Origin: Onchocerca volvulus
Taxonomy: Eukaryota; Nematoda; Chromadorea; Rhabditida; Onchocercidae
Length of the DNA stretch: 64,000 nt
Direction of reading: 5' to 3'
Assembly: GCA_000499405.2 (NCBI GenBank)
Contig: HG738137.1
Coordinates: forward strand, 13,819,661-13,883,660
The notes under the pieces are model-generated. The model was not told where the DNA came from and did no database searches. It saw only the letters and a list, made by a program, of their open reading frames with translations. Shown here piece after piece: positions 34,800 through 47,670 of the stretch (position 1 is the first letter of the stretch; every line of letters begins with the position of its first letter). A program made the position numbers and the translations under genes.

Positions 34800-34840
34800 A
34801 ATGAAGAGAGAGAGAGAGAGGGAAAGAGAGAGGAGAAAGG
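34800..34840. repeat. GA microsatellite
   Basis: Run of GA/GAGAGG units of about 40 bases on the plus strand. Confidence 0.8.
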
Positions 34841-34964
34841 AAAGTTCTCTTGTTAAATTACAACCTATTTACCAAGGGCATCTCATCCATCGATCCTGTC
34901 CTGTCCTGTAGCAATCGAAAAAAGAAAAATCATCTACCTTCTATTTTAATGTCATACCTTGTTT

Positions 34965-35700
34965 CATTTTCTTCTCTTTCTCTCCCTCTTTTGTTCCCTC
35001 CATCTCTCTCTCTCTTTCTTTTTCTCTTTTAAATTATTCATTTTTTTCTTTTATTTATTTATTTCAACAGGTTTTGTTCAATTTTTTTTTTTTTTTTTGT
35101 ATATTTATTTATGTTTGTTTGGTATAATTAAAAATATTAATATGCAAACTATAACTTTCAAAATCTCTTCCTCTCTTTCACTCTTTCTCTCTTTTTTTCA
35201 TTCTCTGTTTGAATAATTCCTTTTTTTTTTTTTTGTTTTATTTATTTATTTCAACAGGTTTTTTTTTTTCAAATTTTTTTTCTTGTCAATTTATCTATGT
35301 TTATTTGGCATAATTTAAAATATAAAGATATAATTTTTAAGTTTTTTTTCATCCCTTTCACTCTCTCTCTCTTTCTCTTTCTCTCTCTCTCTCTCTCTTG
35401 AAATTCTTTCTCTTTCTTTTTTTTATTTATTTCAACAAGTTTCCATTTTTTTTTTTTCAATTTTTCTTATATTTATTTTATGTTTATTTGACATAACTAT
35501 GAATATATAAACTACAACTTTTTAAATCTTTCCCTCCTTTTTATCCCCTCTCTCTTTCTTTCTTTCTCTCTCTTTCTCTTTAAATTATTCATTCGTCGTT
35601 TTATTTATATTTTAACAAATTCTCATTTTTTCCAACTTTTCTTTGCATAATTTATGTTAATTTTGCATAATTAAAAATATAACTATATAAATATAAATAT
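34965..35700. repeat. Tandem array of about 180-base units with CT microsatellite core
   Basis: Four consecutive units (from about 34970, 35160, 35350 and 35540). Each has a CTCTTT-rich tract, then TTTATTTATTTCAACAGG (or a variant), a T run, TATTTATTTATGTTTGTTTGG and TATAA.TTT.AAA.T. The last unit is shortened. CT tract length differs between units. Confidence 0.8.
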
Positions 35701-36130
35701 ATTTCAAGAAATATCTAATATATTTAATATTTATTTATCAATTTCTTGCATTTATTAATTTATTATATGCATAGATATTAATATTAGAATTTGATTAAAG
35801 GAATACCAAATATTATCAAAATATCAATAGCTAAATGATAAAATAAAATTTGAAATGCTAAACTTCGATTAACAATGAAAACGATTATTTCCGGAAGACA
35901 AATATTAAATCGTCGTTGAATCATTTCGATAACAATAGTGATAATTGATAAATATTTATTTCATTTGTTTATCTGTTTTTTTATTAATTTATCATATGTA
36001 TAAATAGTAATATTAGAAGTTATTTAATGCAGAGCAAAATATTATCAAAATATCAATTATAAATGATAACATAGAACTTGAAATGATAAAATTAGATTAA
36101 TTGAGTCAATAATTAATATAATCTATTTTG
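35700..36130. repeat. Tandem duplication, unit about 240 bases
   Basis: 35735-35855 (TTATTAATTTATTATATGCATAGATA, then AATATTAGAA, then CAAATATTATCAAAATATCAAT) recurs at 35975-36090 with the same order of motifs. Confidence 0.65.
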
Positions 36131-38504
36131 ATGAATAAGACTTATCACAGAAGATTATACTAATTATCATGTCCAGATAACAATGAGCAAGTGATAATGA
36201 TGATAATGATTGATGGTTATTATCGAAGATGATTTTCCTCGTTGAACGAGTTTCTTTTATTTCTTTTATTCACATTGAATCATTTACATGCATGTTTGTT
36301 TTCATATCTGAAATAAAATACAAAATAATTTCACGAAAATATTATATACTAAAAAATAAAAATAAAAAAGTGATAAACCCATATACAGATTCCAAATTCT
36401 GATCTTCAATCTCTCACTTTAACATTTCTGATAATTTCAAAAGATAAGATAATTATTAAGTGAACAAAAAAAAAAAGTGGAATTAAGTTGATGAAAATTC
36501 TTATTATTGTAAAAGTTCGTACACTTAATAATAAAAATTCATTTTATTCTTATCATTAAAAAAATTCCCATTGAATTCTTATCACTATTAGTTAAAATTC
36601 TCATTAATGTAAAGTTCTTATAAATAAAAAATTCTTAAAACTCTTATTTTTTTTATTCCTCTCGATCTTTAGATTTAACTTATATTTTAATAAAAAATTT
36701 AATATATTTTTCTGAAAAAATTTTAAAAAGATATCCCTTTAAAAGTAAAATAAAATGACATGAATTAAAGTAGTTTGATGTAAAAAAAAATGATTAAAAA
36801 GAAGTAAAAGGAATGTCAAGATTGTATTGAATTGTTTACCTTTGAAAGTCGTAACAATTTTTGTTTGTTTTAGGTAAAGTAAAGTATTTGATTTAACATT
36901 TTTTCTACCTATTTTATAATCATCATCTTATTCGAGCATCATTTATCGTTTCAAACTACCACTTTTTGATTTTTGTCTAATTTTTTCCTGCTGTAATTTA
37001 ATTTTTATATCTATTTTATTTTTATATTTCTTCTCTTTCTTTTTTCTTTTTTAAATTTAAATTTAAGAAAAAAGCAGTCACAAATTAGGATTTTTGATTT
37101 CATTCCAAATTTTATTTCTGTATTTTTTTTCTCTTCTGTTCTAAATTTCAAGTTTCAAGAGAAGTTTTAGTTTATGGGTTATTTATTTAATGATTTTTCC
37201 TTCCATGAAAAAAATAATAATAGCCTCAGAGCGAAGAAATTGGGTCAATTGTCAACTTGGCAAATAAATTTTATGCATTAATTCAGGTAAGCAAAAAATT
37301 AAAAAAATACAAACAAAATTATATAAGCAAATGAAGCAAATGCGATTTGATATTTTATGAAAGAAATTGAAAATATTTTGGACGAATAAAATTAAAAACA
37401 AAAAATCAAGTTATATTGAATTTTGATTACAAAATTATGCTTTGAAAGTTTCCAATCTTTCGGCGAAAAATTGTATTATTTAAAATTTGAAAATTAAAAC
37501 CAATAAATTGAAAAAAAAAGTAGAATAATCAAGTCAAATGTTGATTATCACACAAAATTTAGTAAAATAATAATTATTAACGTAATGAATATTTTTTCTT
37601 ATGTTCGATGAAACTTTGAAAAATGAATATCATTCAATAATGCATCAAATTTTTATGACTAGACTAGATCAAATTTGTAATTTTATTGTTTACTTTTCGA
37701 ATATATCAGTAATTTCCTAAATAGAAATACTATTATTGTAAATATAATCATCAAGAATCACGATCGACCGATCTATCCCTTCTTCGTCGTCTTCTTCTCG
37801 TCGAGAGTGGAAAACTTCTTCCAATCGTTACGACTTATTTTACTTCTCTTCATTTTAAAATTTAATTCTTCGCCTTCTTCCATCCTTAACAACCTTTTAG
37901 TACGCTTGAAATACCATTGACATTTTGATTATTACTAATTTTTACCCTTTTCGTCTTTTAAATTTTAATAACAATTTTGCTTAGAAATATTCCATTTCAA
38001 CAAAATTTATACTTTTTCAAAACATTTCATCATTTTTCTTCATTTTGAAATTAAAAATTTTGAAATTAATTTTATAAATCAACTTTTTTTATTCTTAATT
38101 TTTAAGATTTCCTCTGTTAATATTTTTGAAACATTTCTTAGCTAATTTTTAATGTTATGGGTTAAAAAAAAAAAAAAAAAATTATTTCAGTGCTATACTT
38201 TGAAAGTTTTGCTAAATTTTGTTTTTTCTTTAAAGAAATATTTTTGTTATTTTTATAAATTAATTCGTACAACAGTAAACTTTGTTTCTTTTTTTTTTTT
38301 TTTAATTTCGCAGTATAAAATGAGTTAACGATTGATTATTGCGTCTAGCATTAGTTGATGCAACATTGAGATATCAAATTTCAATTTATCAATCATTGAT
38401 TGATGTTATATATTATTTACATATCAGTGATCTTTGGTTGATATAATTCCATATCATCTTTAACATAATAATAGCAATAATACTAATATAATAATGATAA
38501 CAAT

Positions 38505-38514
38505 AATAATAATA

Positions 38515-38585
<71 letters not shown>

Positions 38586-38605
38586 TAATAGTAAAATTAC
38601 GAAAA
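38505..38605. repeat. AAT microsatellite
   Basis: About 25 nearly perfect AAT units (core 38520-38590), with related but irregular ATA/GATA repeats on both sides. Confidence 0.9.
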
Positions 38606-38859
38606 TAATATTAATAGTAGTATTGATCGTTTTATCATTTCCATTAAGCAGTTTTATCAGCTGATGAAATACATAGCTCTTACTAATTTTTAGCTTATCA
38701 AATATTGTAAATCATTTTGATCAAAAAATTTTTGCCATATATTATCCATATCATATTACTACTATACAAATACAATTTATTATATACTTCATCTTCTCTT
38801 TATTCAAATATAATTAATAGTAATTAATAATAATAATAACAAAAATAATAACATTATAT

Positions 38860-39210
38860 ACCAGATGCATTTTTATAAATTTCATACAAAAATTTTAAAT
38901 TATTAATTTATTTTGATATTTCATCAGTTTGAAGTAATAGTAATAGTGATAATAGCAATGATGATGATAATAATAATGATAGCAATAATATAATGTATAT
39001 CACATGTATTTCCTATAAATTTCAAATAAATTTTCGAGTTACTAATTTTTTTTAATATTTTATTAATTTGAAGCAATAATGATAGTGACAATAATGATAA
39101 TTGTATTAGTAATATAGATTATATTAGATGGATTTTTTTAATTTTTTTATTTTTGCGTAAATTTCCAAAATTATTAACTTATTTTAATATCTCACCGAAT
39201 TGAAATTATT
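38860..39210. repeat. Three tandem units of about 120 bases
   Basis: Units start near 38860, 38990 and 39115. Each has a TATA..AGATG/CACATGTATTT start, TAAATTTC.TA.AAATT, TTATTAATTTATTTT.ATATTTCA, and (in the first two) TTTGAAG.AATA followed by GATA/GTAATA repeats. Confidence 0.65.
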
Positions 39211-40074
39211 GGAAGCGAAATTTTTATTATACAATTAAACATTCATTCATTTCATTTTCAATAGCACAATTTCCTGATATTATTTCAAAAATTCATTCAT
39301 CATTTTTCATTCTCCACTCTTTTAACCTTTCCATTTCTATTTAAATGGTAAGCTTTTTATAACTTCAATAATTCAATCATTTACTTTTCATTTCCTATTT
39401 CTTCGACTTTTTTTCTTTTTACTTCCCTTTTCTCTTGATAAAATATACCATCATCATCTATCAATTAATTATTTTATTTTATTTTATTTTATTTTATCAG
39501 TGTTCTGATTATTTCATTTATTTTTTCATCTAATCCTGCTTTGTAGTGATAGTAATGGAAGTATTAATAGTAATTGGAAGGAATTACAAATAACAATTAA
39601 ACTAAAGTACAATATTGATTTATTGGAATGAGAAATGAAAAATCCCCGCCTCATCTAGTATACCAGAGAATAACTAACTATCACTACTACTACTACTACT
39701 AATACTATTATTGTATCATTCAAATTCATTCATTCCTTTCATCAACAAATATCAATTTTCCTAAAAGTTTTTATCGAAAATTTCTCTAAAACTTGCCAAT
39801 TTTTCTAAAACTTTTTTTCACGAATTGATTAATTTTGTACAAAATGATTGTTATCGTTTGTATCAGTCAGGTCAAATTTTGAAGTTGACAATGAAAAATT
39901 CCAATTTAACCTTGTACATTTCATTCGTTTTTTTTCTTTTTTTTTCCCCCCCCCCGAATTCTCTCATTTTTGTCTCTTTTCCTTGCATTTAACATAAAAA
40001 TTGTGTTGAAAACCTTGAAAAATCCTACAATACAATCATTTTATATTTCAATTTTCTTTTTTTCTTCCTCTCTT

Positions 40075-40510
40075 TATTTGACCTCTTTCTATTTCAGATA
40101 TTGACGGATTTTTTACTTGACCTTTTTAACATTGAAATTGTTGTTGACGAATTCTTTATTTGCCATTTTTTTTATTTAACCTTATCTTCTCATTTCGACT
40201 GATTGAATGAATTCCTTATTTGATCTCTTGTTTCTGTTTCAGTGATTGCTGAAATTTCTTACTTGATCACTTCCCGTTTAATGGTTGTGATGATGAATTC
40301 TTCATTTGACCTTATCTTCGTTTCAGTGGTTGATGAATTTTTCTATTTAATCGTTGTTTCCGTTTCCTGATTTCTCTTATTTTCAATATTTACTTAATCT
40401 TTTTCCATTTCAGTGGTTGATGAATTCTTTCTTTTTCTTTTTTTTGACCTTTTTTCATTTCAATAGTTGGCGAATTCCTTATCTGATTTTCATAAATTTC
40501 AATATTGATA
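40075..40510. repeat. Minisatellite of about 55-60 base units
   Basis: Seven or more degenerate units of TTTCAGTGGTTGATGAATTCTT followed by .TTGACCTTTT.TTC or a variant. Well-kept starts are at 40092, 40239, 40324, 40408 and 40463 (as TTTCAATAGTTGGCGAATTC). Each unit carries an acceptor-like TTTCAG, which can mislead gene prediction. Confidence 0.75.
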
Positions 40511-41034
40511 ATTTGAACAATGGAACTGCTTATTGTTCATTCTATGTCGACTGATTTTAATCAAAATTCACATTCTACTACTTTCCCATGAACGCATAGA
40601 ATTTGATGGAATTGAAAAGGACTAAAAATTATTGTATTGTACAATTTTAATACCATATTTATCATAATTATCTCTTATTGCTATTACGAATTATATTAGA
40701 ATTGTTCTACTACAATCATTTTTCAAAAGATCTCAAAGAAAAATCCAAACTATTATCATTTTGAACGGTTTCAATCATTTTCAGTCCATAAATTTATCTC
40801 TTCATGCAATATATATACGTGTAAATATATTTTTCGAAAAATCAATGTATCATTTGAATTATTTCCTTAAAATTTTTGGAACTTAAATTTTTTTAAAAAT
40901 GAGAAGAAAAATTTATAAAAAACCTGGTTTCTGTAAGAATGTTTTTCCATTTGTTTAATTTTTGTACCTTTTATCTGTGATGTGTGTTCCTGCGTGCACC
41001 TGTGTGTACCTGTCAATGTTCATTTTAAACAAAG

Positions 41035-41095
41035 TTGACATACGGTATCATTCATTGACATACGGTATCAGAAATTTTTACGGTATCATTCATTT
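41035..41095. repeat. Short repeat of ACGGTATCATTCATT
   Basis: Three copies of ACGGTATCA (41042, 41061 and 41080), two preceded by TTGACAT. Confidence 0.75.
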
Positions 41096-42714
41096 TTTTT
41101 CGAATCCATTTAATTGAATAATTAATTTTTTGTTGATATTTCGGGATCCAATTTGTCTCCAATTTTCTTCGCACACTTGTCATTTTTTTTCATTTTTTTA
41201 TTTTTATTTTTTTTCAATTTCTTATGACTACTGACCGACTGGCCGACTTTTCGTAATTTTCTACTTTTTTATTGTCATTTTCGACATCATTATCACTATT
41301 TTTTTTTTTATTGTCATCATCACTATTTCATCACTGCAGTATCATCTTTATCATCACTGTTAGCATAGTCATTAACATCATCATTATCACCGTTATCATT
41401 ATTATTACTTCTATTATTATGATCATCCACTATCCCATCATTGCAATTATCAACAATTTTTGATATCGTGTTTTTCTTCATATCAAATTATCGATTCAGA
41501 ATGATTTTTCAGAATTTCAAAAATGTTAAAATGAACATTTCTTTGTACATTCGAAATGTGACCAATTGCAATAGTCTCGAAAGGGGGTCACTAGATTTCT
41601 TGCGATAATTAAAGGAACATATTTGAAAGAATTTAAAATCAATGAATGTATCTATTTTTAAGCATTCTTATCCCCTATTTTATACTTCGTTTTATCAGCA
41701 ATCATTATGATATGATCAAGATGTGAAAAAAAAAAAAAGAAAAAAGAAAAAAAACAAAAAAACAAAATTTTTATCAACAAATTTATGCATAACTTCTTTC
41801 CTTTTCTTTTTCTCAAATCAAAAAAAAAAAAAAAGAATATAATGTTTGTGAATTTATTATCATTTTTGTTGTTCATCGTTCCCGTTTCATTTTTATGAAT
41901 AAAGAGAACGAAGAATTAGTTAAATTTAGGTTAATTTTATGATAAAATAAACAATCTCTCTTAATTACTACATTTATTAATATCATCTGCCAGCTATTAA
42001 CAACACTGTTGCTAATGCTAATATTATTATTTCAGGTATTTCTTCTATTTCATGTAAATTATTATATTTTAATTGCTTTATAACAATTCGACCTCATTTT
42101 TCGCATTTTTTCTTTTTCATTTCAAATTGAACATTGAAAGAAATATGTATTAACATATATATATTCCCAAAATATTATTTATTTCCACCATTTTATTATA
42201 TTTGAAATAATCATTTTTGTAGTTAAAAATTTCTTTTTCAATACAATTATTACTATTATTATTATTAGTAATTTTTTACTTGAGAATTTATTAGTTTCAT
42301 GTAGAAGAAAATGGATGCGGCAGAAATTCTCAATTAAAAATATTTAAATCCTATTATAATTATATAAGTTTTAACATTACCAAACATGAAAATCATCCTA
42401 ATAATATCAAACTTGATAACTTATGTGTAGTATCCATTTAATTAGATAAATTAATATTTTATTTGAAATGATAATTTTTTTTTATATCTTGATTTCATTT
42501 TTCATTTTTTTTTCTATTTAATAAAAATAATATCTCTTTAATTGAAGATAATAAGCAAAAATTTGGACTGCAAAATTGTCGAAACTTCTCTCCTGAAATT
42601 TTTAATAAAGTTATAAAAATGATATGATATGATATATGATGTTGCCATTTTACTTTTAATTAATCATATATTCGTACATAAAATTTACAGGAAATATTGG
42701 GTCGTTTTATTAAA

Positions 42715-42930
42715 ATGGCCGATTAAGCTTATTTGCATAATCCTATTCTGGATCAAGTGGAATAAAAGCATAGGTTTGTATCATAAGTTACATTCAGGAA
42801 GATCAGATAAAACGAATGATTAGGTTCATTTGCATATTTCTGCTCTGGATAAACTTAAAAAAAAACTACAGGCTTGTATCATAAGCTATATTCCGAAAAA
42901 TTAGATAATACAAATCATTTTTACTCATGC
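42715..42930. repeat. Tandem duplication, unit about 105 bases
   Basis: TTATTTGCATAATCCTATTCTGGAT, TTTGTATCATAAGTTACATTC and AGATCAGATAAAACGAA (42729-42820) recur as TTCATTTGCATATTTCTGCTCTGGAT, CTTGTATCATAAGCTATATTC and AAATTAGATAATACAAA (42828-42918). It lies just upstream of the Helitron copy. Confidence 0.75.
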
Positions 42931-42956
42931 CAAAAAACGAATTATAAATAGCATAA

Positions 42957-43426
42957 TCTATTTAAATAAAAATGTAAATGTTCGCTGTTCACTTTCACAC
43001 AACGTTGCAAGTTCTTCACCGATTGATTTGAAATTTTGATACAACATTGCATTCGTTAACACAATAGATATATCACTTTTTTTTTTAACATGTCCGTGAG
43101 GATAAACATGTTTCCCGCCAAAACGCTCCGATTGACAGATAAACAAAGTGAAGTCAATCAATCAATCTATATAAATAAAAATGTAAATGTTCGTTGTTCA
43201 TTTTCACACAACGTTGCAAGTTCTTCACCGATTGATTTGAAATTTTGAAATAACGTTGCACTCAAAAAGACGCGTGTTTTTTTATATAGATATACTACTT
43301 TTTTTTTTTACTTGTAACAACTTTACTGGGAAAAGTAAGTGATTAAGTGAGCGTAGTAGTATAAATAAATTTCTATTTATATAGACTAGCTGGGCGGTCA
43401 CGCGAAGCATCTTCGGATATAGCTAG
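42957..43426 (+). mobile_element. Non-autonomous Helitron with a duplicated 5' end
   Basis: Starts TCTATTTAAATAAAAATG at 42957 and ends with CTAG at 43423-43426 before T. A GC-rich 3' hairpin region around 43391-43415 includes CGAAGCATCTTCG. A second 5' end (TCTATATAAATAAAAATG) begins at 43166 and repeats the first about 115 bases almost exactly (ACAACGTTGCAAGTTCTTCACC in both). No protein remains: the 67-codon minus frame at 42958-43161 is a shadow. It belongs to the same family as the 5' fragment at 8738. The structure suggests one element inserted into, or recombined with, another. Confidence 0.8.
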
Positions 43427-44709
43427 TTCCTATAATATAGGAATTTGGTTTTAAAATGCTAATAGGATAACTGTTTTATCTTTACAAGGAAATAATAATA
43501 TTTTCATGGAAAGATAAAACAATCATTTATATATATCAATATCAGACTTATGAATATAATTTAGCGTATTACAAGTAGTTAAGGATTATTATAATTAAAT
43601 TTCAAAAACAAAAAATTTCAATTCAAAAAAACTCATGTTTGGAATTTCTCTGGATATTAATTGCAAGCTAATTATTTCTGAAGTTTTAATCATATCCATT
43701 TTCTTTTTTTTTTTTATCTGATTTTTAATTATTATTGCATATTTATCCGTCAGTGATGATCAGTCATACATATGATGTGAAATTTTATTTCTTTCTTCAT
43801 TATTTCTCTTTTTTTTTTGGAATTAAAATTTATGCATGTGGAATTTTATATTTTCTTTACAACATTTTATGAACAAAATCTGAATCTGTCTTATAATTTT
43901 TGGATCAAATTTAAATTAATCATATCTTTTATTCATTTCAATGAAACAGCAAAACAACAGAAGTTTCTATTTTAATAAATAAAAGATTTAAAAAAAAAAG
44001 ATAATATTATCTTTGTTTTTTTCTTCTGATTTTTTTTCCACGTACCTGTAATTTTATTATCAAATACATTTACTTCTTGTCTAAAAAACAGGAATGTTTC
44101 TTAGAATATGGAATGACTAAATAATCAGAAATTTTTGTATTATAGAAATATCATGACATAAGCAAACTTTTTTTCGAATATTTCCCATAAATATTGCTAC
44201 TTTATATCGATAAATCTAATAAATATATTCTTGATATTGTTTTTGTTCTTTAATTTTATTATATTATTTCTGTAATATGATCAATTAAATAAAGTATAGC
44301 AATTGTTAATTGTTATTGTTGCCTTTTTCCTAAATTAATTAATTATGCAAGCAAAATAGTAATTATACAAGCAAAAATATATACTGTTATCTGTTTATTC
44401 ATCATTTATCACAACCGATTATTTCGTATCCTTTCATTGAAAAAATCTTCGCAACTTTTCAAATTTTCTTTTTTCCTCTTCTTATCCTATTTTTCTTTTA
44501 TTATTTCGATTTTAATCAAATTAAATCAAAATTTATTGAGAATTCCACAACACTCTTTCATTTTATCTGTCTTTCTTTTTCTAATCTTTTCTTTTTTTCT
44601 TTTTTTCATTACATTTTTTTATTTTTTTTTTTTTTCAAACAAACAATTTATATCCAATATCGATGATTCTCGTCCTTTTTCTTCATCCTATTCAATCCAA
44701 TTTCTCTCT

Positions 44710-45010
44710 TTATAACAAGTTTACTGTCAATTTTCATTATCATTTCTATCGTTTTGTTATCATTTTCTAACAAGTTTGCTATCAATTTTCATCATCGTTT
44801 CTATTGTTTTATTATCATCTCCTATTTCTTCTACGCATATATTCAAATTTATTCATTTTTAAAATTTATTTATTAATTTAGTTTTCATAATACAATTATT
44901 TATTTGATGAATTTCGCACTTCTATACATAATTCAAATTTATTTATTTCTAAGAAATGTTTATTAATTTAATTTCCATCACTATAATTAGTAATCAAATT
45001 TATTTTCAAA
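44710..45010. repeat. Two neighbouring tandem duplications
   Basis: AACAAGTTTACTGTCAATTTTCAT (44714) recurs as AACAAGTTTGCTATCAATTTTCAT (44771), unit 57 bases. From 44838, a TTCAAATTTATTCATTTTTAAA segment recurs after about 100 bases (44932). Confidence 0.7.
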
Positions 45011-46329
45011 AATTATTTTGTTAATTTTATCTCCACACTTGAATTTTTCTTTTCCTTTTCTCTCTTCCAACTTATGATTTATTTCTACAATGTAAAACGA
45101 ATGGAATTATTTGATCATTTTTCCCTATTTCATTTTTAAGTATTAATTTTAGTATGAAATAATAATATATAATACAATATAGTAAAAAAAATTTTCTTTA
45201 ATTTTATTTTGACTGAATATCAAAGTAAACCTTTAATTTTATTTCGATTTTCTTCCTTTTCTCTTATTAATTTTTTTAATCAAAAAATTTTCAACATTTC
45301 TCCTATTTACACTCTTCAGTTACTTGTTTTTTTCATCTTTTTTTTTTTATTTTTTTCTTTCAGTGATAAAGGTAACTTCGAAGTAAATTATTCTTATTTG
45401 TTCCAAATTTCTCGTTTTTTTTTCTTTTTTTTTTTCATTGGATCTTCCCGAATTTTTTATTTTTTATTTCTTTTGAAAAAATGGAATATTTTTCGGAAAA
45501 GAATAATAAAATCGATGATAAATTTGGCATAAAAAAGAAAAAAAAAAGGAAAAGGAAATGTTAATTGAATAAGATTATTTTTAACAAGAGAGATGAATGT
45601 ATATGCTAAAATGGTCATCTAAAAAATCGATTATTATTAAAATATATTAATAACAAGTTAGTATTGAAATTGGAAAAATGCTTTACAAATAATAAGATTT
45701 ATTCATGAATAACTTATTCATCTAATTATATGGAACAAATTAGAATAAATAATTGAATTATTATTGTTACATTTTGTAATAATAATAATGACAATAATAA
45801 TTATTCTTTTTCCTCTTCTCTCTTTGCTTTTTTCTTGCTTTTTTTTTTGCTTTTTTTCGGCTTTTTTCTTTTATCTTCACGATGATATCATTGAAAAGCG
45901 ACAAAATTTTTAATTTAACAAAAAATTTAACAATCTGACGAGATGGTTTTGGTATTTCGTCTTTTCCCATTTATTTATTTCTTTATTATTATTGAAAAAC
46001 ACACTATTTAAATTTTATTAATTTTACGTGTTTTTGATTAGCGTATATTTTACGCAATTTACGATAAAACGCATATATTATTAAATGACGTATGTTAATA
46101 CGAAAATTAATCGGTTAGTTCAAGGCCTTTAATAGCATTTTCTGCATAAAACCATTTGAAAGGTAAGAAGCAATCAAAAGATGTTATTATCATGAAGTTA
46201 AAATTGATGTATCTAAATGTAAAAATAGTTAGAAGCCTCAAATCAATAATCGATTTCGATTAGCTCATTGAAATCGTTGATTTTTAGTTGTTAAATCATG
46301 AACTCGTCGAAACTATAATCCCGAATTAC

Positions 46330-46650
46330 TAAAATCATTGGTCATTAAACATGAAATCGTAATGATAAATTAATGAAATTGTTGATCGTTTGAAATGAAA
46401 TTACTGAAGTCATAATGATGATGAAACCGTTAAAATCAAGATGATGGAACGGTTTTATCATGATGATGAAGTGGTCGGAATCACGATGATGAAATGGGTG
46501 AAATCATCATAGTGAAATGGTTGAAGTCATGGTGAGGAATCGTTAAAATCCTGGTGATGAAATCATTGAGGGTTAGAATTATGATGAAATCGTTGAAATT
46601 ATGATGATGGAATCTTTGGAATCATAATGATGAAATGGTTGATGATCATA
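46330..46650. repeat. Minisatellite of about 24-base GATGATGAAATGGTTGAAATCAT units
   Basis: About a dozen degenerate copies. The ATGATGAAA-GTT-GAAATCAT core is clearest from 46380 to 46640. GC content is slightly higher than the surroundings. It shows no continuous frame, so it is not read as coding. Confidence 0.8.
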
Positions 46651-47639
46651 TAAAATGATATCATTTACATGTGCGGTCAAGTTGAAATTAGAATAAAATT
46701 CAAAAATCGTTTCGAAAACGTTTGTTACAATGAATAGTGCACATGTGGGAATGAATCAGTTTCTTATCTGATTAATTTCAAATTCTGGCGAATATAAAAT
46801 CATTTCCGTCAAATTTTTATGTTTTATATTTGTTCATTCATTCCTGTTAAAATAAATCAAGAGAAATTTAATTAGTTTATTCTTTCTCCTTTTTCTTTTC
46901 TCTTTCTCTGTCTCTCTTTTGAGAGCACTTATTGTTCTTTGTTCAATCGAATTACCAAATTTCAGTAAAATTTCATTCCCACTTATTCACTTAATTATTT
47001 AACTTAATTAGTGATGGAATATTTTTTAATATATAATTAAATTTTACTTTAGAATTTATTTCTATTTCAATTCATATCTTTGAAATACTTCCAAAGATAT
47101 AATTTAATTTTGCCTTTCCAGTTTCATACAATCAAATCTTTTCTTTCGGTTTTTATTGAAATTGATTATTTTATTAAATTTCATCCCATCTGATTTAATC
47201 GTATTTTAGTATTTCAATAAAAGCTTCTATTCATTTGATCTTTTTTCTTTTATTTTCTCTCCTCATTATTTCAATTTATCAAATCTTATCATGTCAAATA
47301 AATTTGTAGATACGAAAAAACTTTTTTGCATGGTTACATAATTGCATTATATAGTTTTCGATCATTTCAGAGAAATATTTAAACTAGAATTTTTTCTTTT
47401 TAAATTTTTCATTTTAATCGTTAAACTTCTTTTCTTTCCCTTTTTTCTTTTAATTTTTTTTTTTAATAAAAATTTTTTATCACATGTTTTATTCCCGAAA
47501 GTTTACAATTCAGCAAAATAATTTCTGTGCATACATATGTTTGATAACTTTTCTTCCACATCCCGCCTTCCCGCTCCGTGCTCTAAAAAAAAAGAAAAAA
47601 ATAACGAATATTGTAATAATAATTCAATAGCAAGTTAAT

Positions 47640-47670
47640 AGACATGCATGAATGCATGCATGCATGTATA
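47640..47670. repeat. GCAT/TGCA repeat
   Basis: ATGCATGAATGCATGCATGCATGT, a short alternating purine-pyrimidine tract. Confidence 0.7.

Noticed and set aside
42958..43161. 67-codon minus-strand frame
   Set aside because: Falls within the first 5' end of the Helitron at 42957 and has no relation to Helitron proteins.
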